A DNA stretch of 10,747 nt, taken from NCBI GenBank assembly GCA_030628805.1, contig DAOVQG010000158.1, positions 1 through 10,747 on the forward strand, in the 5' to 3' direction. Source of the stretch: JAGMDK01 sp023128695. GTDB lineage: Bacteria; Planctomycetota; Phycisphaerae; UBA1845; Fen-1342. Positions 1 through 5,445 of this stretch are shown here, one piece after another; the first letter of the stretch is position 1, and every line of letters begins with the position of its first letter. A model generated the notes under the pieces. It did no database searches. It was not told the origin of the DNA and was given only the letters and a program-made list of their open reading frames with translations. A program made the position numbers and the translations under genes.

Positions 1-525
1 CGCTGACCGCTGATTGCTGACCGCTGATCGCTGATTGCTGACCGCTGATCGCTGATTGCTGACCGCTGACCGCTGATTGCTGACCGCTGATTGCTGACCG
101 CTGATCGCTAACCGCTGATCGCTGACCGCTGATTGCTGACCGCTGATCGCTGACCGCTGACCGCTGATCGCTGACCGCTGATCGCTGATCGCTGATTGCT
201 GACCGCTGATCACTGACCGCTGACCGCTGATCGCTGATTGCTGACCGCTGATCGCTGACCGCTGATCGCTGACCGCTGATCGCTGATCGCTGACCGCTGA
301 TTGCTGACCGCTGATCGCTGATTGCTGACCGCTGATCGCTGATTGCTGACCGCTGACCGCTGACCGCTGATCGCTGACCGCTGATCGCTAACCGCTGATC
401 GCTGATCGCTGATCGCTGATTGCTGACCGCTGATCGCTGATTGCTGACCGCTGATCGCTGATCGCTGATTGCTGACCGCTGATCGCTGATCGCTGACCGC
501 TGATTGCTGATTGCTGACCGCTGAA
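1..525. repeat. Heptamer tandem array, (C/T)GCTGA(C/T), at least 74 units
   Basis: Seen directly: units CGCTGAC, CGCTGAT and TGCTGAC (one TGCTGAT) follow one another from base 1 to 518 with no insertion or deletion. The 7-nt phase holds at every point I checked. A degenerate unit (CGCTGAA) ends at 525, and the left end is cut by the window. Rare variants are CGCTAAC (twice) and CACTGAC (once). Junctions between units read GACC, GATC or GATT and never GACT. The minus-strand reading is free of stop codons in all frames and would give a 7-residue periodic peptide rich in Ser, Ala and Gln, but I see no sign that it is translated. The array begins just downstream of the stop codon of the gene ending at 541. 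Short heptad repeats of this sort are known from cyanobacteria and, as I recall, planctomycetes. Their function is unknown. Confidence 0.97.
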
Positions 526-540
526 TGCTTACACAGTCGG

Positions 541-1662
541 CTACCAGTTTTCGCCGGCCTTTTGTTCCAGTCGTGGTAGCTGCCCGCGCAGCACCGCCGC
601 CTGGGGAGAATCGGGATAGCGGCCAATCAGTTCCCGCGCCGTTCGCAGGGCCTCGACGAAACGCTGCTCCTTGATTAAATCCCGAATCTCGTTTTCCATT
701 TGCTGACGATGCTGAATCTCGGCGTTCGACCTCAGCGTCGGGAGCTGCTGCCGTAATTCCAGCGCTTCGGGCGACTTCGGGTACTTCTCCAGCAGGGTTT
801 CAACCCGACGCAGTGCCTCGCCCCAATCACGCTGATCGGTGGCTTCCTGGGCCTGGGACATGAGCCGGGCGCGTTCTTCGGCCACAGCTTTGTTCAAGCC
901 GGCCTCGACCCGCCGAACCAGCTCGGACACCTTCTCCGAGCGGGGGTGCCGGCGTCGCAGGTCACGTACCACGTCCGCCGCCCGGTCCCAGGCACTCAGC
1001 GCCGACAGATCGTTGACCTCGCGGGTGGCGGTTTCGAGGTCGTGTGCTTCGAACTTGGCGCGGGCCTGTTCGACCTGCTCGGCCAGGGTCTCCCAGGTGG
1101 AAACCGAGGGGAACCGCGCCCGGGCCCGCTGCACCCGCTCCTGGGCCTCTTGCCAATTGTGTTCCCGTAAAAGGAGCGGCACGTCGTGCTCGAGCTGACG
1201 TGCGAGCGTGCTGCTCTCGACCCGGGCCCGCAACGTCCGTTCGTGCTCGCTTAACAGCGCGATGTCACATTGCTCACGGGCTAATTCAACGAGCTGTTCG
1301 AGCGCGCGGGCCTGCGCCTCGGCGGCTGAATCCCCAGGCTGCGAACGGGCAACGGAAGCAGCGCCGGGAGTCGTGCCGGCACTGTCACGCAAAGTTTCGA
1401 GCACGTCTTCCAGCTTGCGCAGCAGCTCGGCCCCGCCCCACAGCAGCAAAAAGACCACCCAAGCGCCCAGCAAGAGGACCGCGGCGGCCACGAAATCAGC
1501 CACCGTCGGGGCTTCGAGCTGGTTGAGTTCCCAAAAGCGGGCCAGCCCCCAAATCGTGGCCACGACTGCAAACAGCAGGCCGCCAAAGGTCATCGCGGCG
1601 GCGGCCATGCGTCCCAGATTCAGCCCGGCCTCAACGTTACCTTCATCCTTCACGTCTGCCAT
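541..1662 (-). CDS. Two-TM membrane protein with coiled-coil and TPR-like helical repeats, function unknown
   Basis: This 373-aa protein has two hydrophobic segments near the N-terminus (about residues 20-42 and 56-77). After these comes a charged helical stretch (about 80-160) that looks like coiled coil. The C-terminal part holds roughly four copies of a helix-pair pattern with an aromatic residue, Ala and Pro-x-Ser (near 159-186, 224-250, 279-306 and 333-365), for example WGEALRRVETLLEKYPKSPE. These look like degenerate TPR or half-TPR repeats, so a membrane-anchored scaffold is a reasonable guess. The ATG start at 1660-1662 has a good ribosome binding site, GGAGGT, about 9 nt upstream. 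The gene begins 51 nt after the methyltransferase gene, so the two are probably co-transcribed. The stop lies 15 nt from the heptamer array. I do not recognise a named family, and the function is open. Confidence 0.85.
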   Translation of the reverse strand: MADVKDEGNVEAGLNLGRMAAAAMTFGGLLFAVVATIWGLARFWELNQLEAPTVADFVAAAVLLLGAWVVFLLLWGGAELLRKLEDVLETLRDSAGTTPGAASVARSQPGDSAAEAQARALEQLVELAREQCDIALLSEHERTLRARVESSTLARQLEHDVPLLLREHNWQEAQERVQRARARFPSVSTWETLAEQVEQARAKFEAHDLETATREVNDLSALSAWDRAADVVRDLRRRHPRSEKVSELVRRVEAGLNKAVAEERARLMSQAQEATDQRDWGEALRRVETLLEKYPKSPEALELRQQLPTLRSNAEIQHRQQMENEIRDLIKEQRFVEALRTARELIGRYPDSPQAAVLRGQLPRLEQKAGENW

Positions 1663-1713
1663 TGTCGCCGACCTCCAATCGCCTGGTATTATTTCGGCCG
1701 GCCCCCGGATTGG

Positions 1714-2811
1714 CTACCCCAGGCGCAGAATGTTCCCCGCGGCCGTCTCGCCGTCCGTCCGGCGTTTTTGTACGCGCTTGACCTGTCGGCGGTAGCGCTT
1801 GCCCTCGGTCGTCACGTGGTTGCGAGCCACGAACTCGGTATCGTTCGGCAGCTTCGGCAGACCGTTGCTCTGTGCCAATCGCTCGAATTGAGCTTTGACA
1901 TCGGCCACTTCGTAACCAGCCCCTGTGCGTTCACTCAGCGACGCCGCGATCACGCCTAGTGCCACTTCGTTCGGCAACAGGTTGGCCAGCGTGACTTTTG
2001 TCTCGCGGTAAAGCTGCATGAGCATATCCACGTGCAAGGCGGGCCACTCGCCGTCGCGCGGCTGGGCCCCACTCTCGTCGTGGATCGTTGCCAGTCGCTG
2101 TTTCGTGTGCTCGGCGTAGGTCTGCGAAATATCGATGCCGACATAACGGCGACCGAGGCGTTTGGCGGCGACGGCTGTGGTACCGCTCCCGACAAACGGA
2201 TCGAGCACCACGTCGCCGGGGTTGCTGCTGGCCTGGACGATGCGCATCAGCAGAGCTTCGGGCATTTGGCAGCCGTGGAAGCCGGCCCGCTCCTTGAACG
2301 TGCCGCAGACCCGTGGGAACTCGTCCCAGACATCGTTGGGCAGTCGGCCGAGCGGATTGGCCCGCAGGTCCTGATACTCGGTATGCCGCGCGCTCGGGAA
2401 GCGCAATTGACGGTCATTGAAAGTGAATCGCCGGGCGTCTTTCGTGAAGTAAAAAATGTGGGTGTGGGCCCGACTGAATTTGGCGCGGGCGTTCTGACCG
2501 AAGGTGTAGTGCCAGATGATCCAGTTTCGCAAGTGCAGCCCGAGTTGGCGACCGAGGATGCGAATGTCGGCGGCAAAATCGTCCCCGATCGCGATATAGA
2601 ACGAGCCGTCGCGCTTCAGGACCCGCCGACACGCGGCCATCCACTCGCGCGACCACTTGACGTATTCCCCGTTGGGCACGTCGTCCTTGTATTTGTCGTA
2701 GACGTACCCGATGTTGAAGGGCGGGTCCGCGAAGACGAGGTCCACGCCGCCGATGGGCCAACTATTGAGCAGTTGGATCGCGTCACCGCAATATATTGTA
2801 TTATGATCCAT
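1714..2811 (-). CDS. Site-specific amino DNA methyltransferase (N6-adenine or N4-cytosine), apparently solitary
   Basis: The 365-aa protein transfers a methyl group from S-adenosylmethionine to an exocyclic amino group in DNA. Catalytic motif IV, DPPF (residues 29-32, followed by NIGY), comes first. The SAM-binding motif I, DPFVGSGTT (204-212), comes near the end of the catalytic domain and is followed by a V-G-I-D segment. This order is that of beta-class enzymes, which include CcrM-type adenine methylases. Residues from about 240 to 365 form an extension ending in a basic patch (near 337-351) that could contribute to DNA recognition. The ATG start at 2809-2811 has GAGGG 7 nt upstream. No restriction endonuclease is visible nearby, so it may be an orphan methylase with a regulatory role. 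Target sequence and the choice between adenine and cytosine cannot be read from the sequence with confidence. Confidence 0.93.
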   Translation of the reverse strand: MDHNTIYCGDAIQLLNSWPIGGVDLVFADPPFNIGYVYDKYKDDVPNGEYVKWSREWMAACRRVLKRDGSFYIAIGDDFAADIRILGRQLGLHLRNWIIWHYTFGQNARAKFSRAHTHIFYFTKDARRFTFNDRQLRFPSARHTEYQDLRANPLGRLPNDVWDEFPRVCGTFKERAGFHGCQMPEALLMRIVQASSNPGDVVLDPFVGSGTTAVAAKRLGRRYVGIDISQTYAEHTKQRLATIHDESGAQPRDGEWPALHVDMLMQLYRETKVTLANLLPNEVALGVIAASLSERTGAGYEVADVKAQFERLAQSNGLPKLPNDTEFVARNHVTTEGKRYRRQVKRVQKRRTDGETAAGNILRLG

Positions 2812-2843
2812 GTTCGAGCCCTCTATGTTGTATTATGCTGCGT

Positions 2844-2849
2844 ATTATA
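2844..2849 (-). promoter_or_regulatory. Possible -10 element of the methyltransferase gene
   Basis: On the minus strand the sequence GGTATAATAC contains a perfect TATAAT. It is placed to give a transcript start near 2837, about 26 nt before the methyltransferase ATG. No good -35 hexamer sits 16-18 nt upstream, so this may be a weak or activator-dependent promoter. A second AT-rich box, CATAAT, lies at 2832-2837. The 10-mer TTGTATTATG occurs twice on the plus strand (2796-2805 and 2828-2837), flanking the start codon. Confidence 0.35.
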
Positions 2850-2866
2850 CCCACTTATGTCATAGC

Positions 2867-3001
2867 AGTCCGCCGTAAAAGTCGGCTTCGGCCGGAAAAT
2901 GTAGCGGCCGGGCTCCGTACCGGCCGTGAAACACGGGAAATACTCGCCCAGAACAACGGCCGGTACGGAGCCCGGCCGCTACAGGACTTTTGCGGCGGAC
3001 T
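2867..3001. repeat. Long inverted repeat with 28-bp perfect inner arms
   Basis: The inner arms, 2900-2927 and 2956-2983, are perfect 28-bp reverse complements around a 28-nt loop. The outer arms, about 2867-2882 and 2986-3001, match except for one base. The left side carries an extra 17 nt (2883-2899) that includes a small hairpin of its own, CGGC-TTCG-GCCG in character. Each inner arm can also fold alone, pairing CGGCCGG with CCGGCCG. The unit lies between the Mut7-C gene and the methyltransferase gene and contains no coding potential. It looks like a miniature, non-autonomous, palindromic repeat. I recall similar sequences being common in planctomycete genomes, but copy number cannot be judged from this window. 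Confidence 0.9.
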
Positions 3002-3027
3002 GATAGGGCGCAAGCGGGTGGGAGCAA

Positions 3028-3621
3028 TCATTCTTCCATACTTCCAGAAAAGTCCGTTGTTGGGGGAGGGCGAGCCTCCCGGCGAGCCGCGGCTTGGCAG
3101 GAGCCTCGCCCTCCCGAGGGTAGTTGATCGCGAGGCTTGCAAGCCAGTCTCTCCCGCACGGCCCGTATTCGTCGCCAGTGCGTGCCTTCCCAGAAGACGT
3201 GCTCGCAGCGCTGGCAGCGGTAGAACTCGCGGGCCCAAATCAGGCTGCGGGCCGGAACCACGTCGCCGATCTCGGCTCGGCGGACCGCGACCAACTCGCC
3301 GTTGCACAGCGAGCAGCGTGGAAACCCCGGCGAGATATCCAGTTCCCGCACCACGAAGTGCAGTTGTTTCAACAACTTAAGCCCGACGGGCAGTTGCACG
3401 CCGCGCAGTCGGCCGGTGGTGAACAGTCGCCGCTCGAACAGCTTCCCGTCGGCTGAGACGATGACGCGGTTCTCAGCCAGGGCGTGCTCGACCAACTCCC
3501 CGTCTTCGATCCCGGCCGTATAGGTCGCATCCACCCCCAGCACGCGCAGCCAACGGGCCACGCCGCCGCACATGGCGTCACAAGCGACTTTCAGGGGCTG
3601 AGCGGGTTTGTCTTGAGGCAC
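3028..3621 (-). CDS. Mut7-C RNase domain protein with zinc ribbon
   Basis: This 197-aa protein matches the Mut7-C family: a PIN-like fold, presumed to be a metal-dependent nuclease, joined to a zinc ribbon. The N-terminal stretch D-A-M-C-G-G-V-A-R-W-L-R (from residue 15) is the family signature. Acidic residues E39, D40, E42 and D58 (in VSADGKLFERR) are candidate metal ligands. Two CxxC pairs, C103/C106 and C136/C139, form the zinc ribbon. The family core ends near residue 160. The last 35 or so residues, from about 164, are encoded by low-information sequence, of which residues about 169-187 come from the inverted repeat at 3064-3115. This tail is therefore probably acquired and not functional. 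The start is a GTG at 3619-3621, and the ribosome binding site is poor. The substrate is unknown. Confidence 0.85.
   Translation of the reverse strand: MPQDKPAQPLKVACDAMCGGVARWLRVLGVDATYTAGIEDGELVEHALAENRVIVSADGKLFERRLFTTGRLRGVQLPVGLKLLKQLHFVVRELDISPGFPRCSLCNGELVAVRRAEIGDVVPARSLIWAREFYRCQRCEHVFWEGTHWRRIRAVRERLACKPRDQLPSGGRGSCQAAARREARPPPTTDFSGSMEE
3064..3115. repeat. 52-bp palindromic repeat inside the 3' end of the Mut7-C gene
   Basis: The element starts with GGGAGGGCGAG and ends with CTCGCCCTCCC, so the termini pair perfectly. The centre, GCCGCGGC, is itself a palindrome. Read on the minus strand, its left half is GGGAGGGCGAGGCTCCTGC, the same 19-mer that is tandemly repeated seven times at 10608-10740. 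It is read through in frame by the Mut7-C gene. Confidence 0.9.
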
Positions 3622-3720
3622 GCTATCATCTTACCTGATTGCCGGCGTCGCGATTGTCGGTCGTCGGGCGACGTTAGCCGGACCGCAGTACAGGATGGAA
3701 TCGCCGTTTGAGGCGTGCGC

Positions 3721-4245
3721 TTAAGTTAACCCGGCCGGATAGCGCCGGGCCAGATCGACGTAGACCGCTTTCCACTGCTGCCACTCGGCTTTGTAGTCGT
3801 CGCTGACGGTTTTTTCGAGCACCTTGGCGGGCACGCCGACGGCAATGCGGCCGGAGGGAATCTCCTGCCGCTGGCGGACGACGGTGCCCTCCCCGATCAC
3901 GGCCCACTCGCCGACATCGGACCAGTCGGAAACGATCGCGCCCATGCCGATGACGGCCCAATCGTGGATCGTGGCGTTGTGTACGATGCACCCATGACCG
4001 AGCGTAACCCAGTCGCCGATGGTGGTCTGCTCGTCCGGGCGGGCGTGAATGACGACGTTCTCCTCGACGGCGGTGTTGTCGCCGATGACGATCCGCCCAT
4101 AGTCCCCCCGAATCCGCGCCCCCGGCCCGATCCAACAGCCGGAGCCGATTTTGATGTCGCCAAAGACGTCGGCGGAGTGGTGGATGTACGAGTTCTCGCC
4201 GATCTCCGGTGTTTTGCCTTCGAATGTGTTGATCATGGCACTCAC
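3721..4245 (-). CDS. Gamma-carbonic anhydrase family protein (left-handed beta-helix)
   Basis: The 174-aa protein is built from hexapeptide repeats of the form [IV]-G-x-x-x-x that fold into a left-handed beta-helix and trimerise. The three zinc-ligand histidines of gamma-class carbonic anhydrases are all present: H67 (in VVIHAR), H84 and H89 (in LGHGCIVHN). The conserved RGDYG segment is at residues 46-50. The family (YrdA, PaaY, CamH and relatives) is thought to hydrate CO2 or to have lost that activity in some members. Activity here is plausible but unproven. The start is either GTG at 4243-4245, overlapping the upstream stop codon by 4 nt (GTGA), or the ATG three codons later at 4234-4236. 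Either way it is probably translationally coupled to the 85-aa gene upstream. The stop is TAA. Confidence 0.92.
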   Translation of the reverse strand: MSAMINTFEGKTPEIGENSYIHHSADVFGDIKIGSGCWIGPGARIRGDYGRIVIGDNTAVEENVVIHARPDEQTTIGDWVTLGHGCIVHNATIHDWAVIGMGAIVSDWSDVGEWAVIGEGTVVRQRQEIPSGRIAVGVPAKVLEKTVSDDYKAEWQQWKAVYVDLARRYPAGLT

Positions 4246-4499
4246 CCGTTGCTGGCGTTGACACGCCGGTGGATGTCCTCCGGTGTGAGCGTGCTCAGTT
4301 CGTCGGGCATCAACCAGACCACATTGGAACGGTACTGGCCGCGCGCGTCGCGCAGGCGGAAATGGATCGTTCTCGCGCGGGGCGCCACGGTTCCGCCACG
4401 CCCGCCGAACACGGGCTCAAGATCGGGAAACGCCGCGCGGATCGTGTCGCGGATGCGCTCCATTTCGGTCTTTGTCGCTTTGCGGTTTCGGTTGGGCAT
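4242..4499 (-). CDS. Small conserved-looking protein of unknown function (85 aa)
   Basis: The protein is basic at the N-terminus (MPNRNRKATK), then has a predicted helix, a Gly-rich turn (FGGRGGTV) and a strand-like segment (RTIHFRLRDARGQYRSNVVW). It closes with a helix containing LSTLTPEDIHRRV. I do not recognise the family. Its reality is supported by the 4-nt GTGA overlap with the gamma-carbonic anhydrase gene downstream, by codon use like that of its neighbours, and by the lack of any better frame. The ATG at 4497-4499 lacks a strong ribosome binding site. It begins just 23 nt after the large inverted repeat at 4523-4609. No Cys or other catalytic pattern is visible. Confidence 0.6.
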   Translation of the reverse strand: MPNRNRKATKTEMERIRDTIRAAFPDLEPVFGGRGGTVAPRARTIHFRLRDARGQYRSNVVWLMPDELSTLTPEDIHRRVNASNG

Positions 4500-4522
4500 G
4501 ATTCTTGCTGGTGCCGCCAGCC

Positions 4523-4609
4523 GGGTGGCCTATGGCTTCAGCCGTGGGGGACGCGAATCTTTTGTATCGAATCATTCGTGTCCCCCACCGCTGAAGCGAT
4601 GGGCCACCC
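4523..4609. repeat. Inverted repeat with 37-bp arms
   Basis: Arms 4523-4559 and 4573-4609 are reverse complements at 32 of 37 positions, with a 13-nt loop. Each arm contains its own 10-nt hairpin: GGCTTCAGCC on the left, and CGCTTCAGCG when the right arm is read in the same sense. The two differences within it are compensatory, so pairing is kept in both. The element lies between the DUF35-type gene and the 85-aa gene. In RNA it would form a very stable stem-loop that could stop or stabilise transcripts, but no T-tract follows it. Confidence 0.92.
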
Positions 4610-4616
4610 ACTTTGA

Positions 4617-4651
4617 ACTCGCTACTCGCTATTCTTAATTCGCCATTCGTC
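4617..4651. repeat. Short degenerate heptamer run (5 units)
   Basis: Five consecutive 7-nt units read ACTCGCT, ACTCGCT, ATTCTTA, ATTCGCC and ATTCGTC. The run directly abuts the stop codon of the DUF35-type gene (4653-4655) and follows the inverted repeat. It shares the 7-nt period of the array at 1-525 but not its sequence. Confidence 0.7.
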
Positions 4652-4652
4652 C

Positions 4653-5120
4653 CTACGCCGGTACCCAGGCCAGGTCGAGGATCGTGTTGGTCGGGTTCTC
4701 GGTGTTGAAGACCGCCTTGATCTTCATGCCGAACTCGGGCTTGCCCTCTTTCATCCAGCCCATCAGCTTGGTGCACACGCCTTCCAGCTCGACGCTGATC
4801 AGCGGCGTGCCGGGCGGGAGCTTGAACAGCTCGCCGGGGTAGGTCACCGTCGAGTGCGTGTAGACCGTGCCCTGCTGCGGGGCCTCGACCCACTCCGTGT
4901 CGTGCCAGCAATCGGGGCAGTTGGCCCGCGGCGGCAGCCACAGCCGCTTCTCCTCGCATTGCGGATTCGTGCAGCGCGTGGCCAGGAGCTTCTTTTCCCG
5001 CAACCCCAGGAAAAACTTGCCCCAGCCGCCGTAGCTGTGCGTGTGGTACCAGGTTTTCGGGTTCTTGATGACCAGCGGGTCTTCTTTTAGGACTTCGCAA
5101 ATTGTTGTGGGCCACTCCAT
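4653..5120 (-). CDS. Zn-ribbon/OB-fold (DUF35-type) acyl-CoA-associated protein, partner of the thiolase
   Basis: This 155-aa protein has the layout of the DUF35 family: a rubredoxin-like zinc ribbon followed by an OB fold. The ribbon cysteines are C50 and C55 (in RCTNPQCEEK) and C68 and C71 (in NCPDCWHD). The OB-fold part begins at about residue 83, with GTVYTHSTVTYPGE. In archaeal acetoacetyl-CoA thiolase/HMG-CoA synthase complexes and in bacterial acyl-CoA pathways, such proteins bind the thiolase-fold subunit and help channel CoA thioesters. The next gene upstream is a thiolase-superfamily protein, which fits. The ATG start at 5118-5120 has AAAGGAAG about 8 nt upstream, a good ribosome binding site. 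Having its own site fits the 317-nt gap from the thiolase. The specific reaction is not known. Confidence 0.88.
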   Translation of the reverse strand: MEWPTTICEVLKEDPLVIKNPKTWYHTHSYGGWGKFFLGLREKKLLATRCTNPQCEEKRLWLPPRANCPDCWHDTEWVEAPQQGTVYTHSTVTYPGELFKLPPGTPLISVELEGVCTKLMGWMKEGKPEFGMKIKAVFNTENPTNTILDLAWVPA

Positions 5121-5157
5121 CGTATTTCTTCCTTTCGGATGATGCTCACGCTGTTAG

Positions 5158-5445
5158 GGTGACGAAGTAACAAAGTAACAAGGTAACAAAGTAACAAGGG
5201 CGCGCTCCGCAGGCACTCTAATACCGCCTAACAGAACCGGGAGCGTAAGCGACCGGTCAGCATTGCCACCCGCACCTTTGCGCAGCCCCTCGCTCACGCT
5301 CGGGGTTCTGTTAGGGACCCTAAGAGACTTGCCGTTTGGCTGCGCTTCATGCTCTCCTTGATATTCACAGTACGCGTACATGCTGTTATTCACGTTGTGA
5401 CGTTGTTACCTTGTTACTTTGTTACCTTGTTACTTTGCTACGGTT
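5158..5445. repeat. Composite inverted-repeat element between thiolase and DUF35 genes
   Basis: Outer arms are octamer runs in opposite orientation: four perfect GTAACAA(A/G) units at 5167-5198, and five units of (C/T/G)TTGTTAC type at 5402-5441. The last of these, TTTGCTAC, contains the TAG stop of the thiolase gene. Inner arms are 5228-5256 and 5286-5314, which match at about 24 of 29 positions. Each inner arm is also a hairpin with a shared loop, GAGCGT(A/G)AGCGA, closed by CCGG/CCGG in one and CCCC/GGGG in the other. The space between the inner arms and the stretch 5315-5400 show no gene. The element fills almost all of the 317-nt gap between the two genes and looks like a nested, non-autonomous insertion. 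Confidence 0.88.

Noticed and set aside
1..525. CRISPR array
   Set aside because: The units are 7 bp and contiguous, with no spacers.
210..626. Minus-strand open frame encoding a Ser/Ala/Gln periodic peptide
   Set aside because: It is the readable side of the heptamer array joined to a second frame of the 541-1662 gene. The array has no stop codons on that strand in any frame, so openness means nothing.
2032..2865. Plus-strand open frame of 277 codons
   Set aside because: It lies antisense to the methyltransferase gene, which has clear catalytic motifs. The plus-strand product shows no family features.
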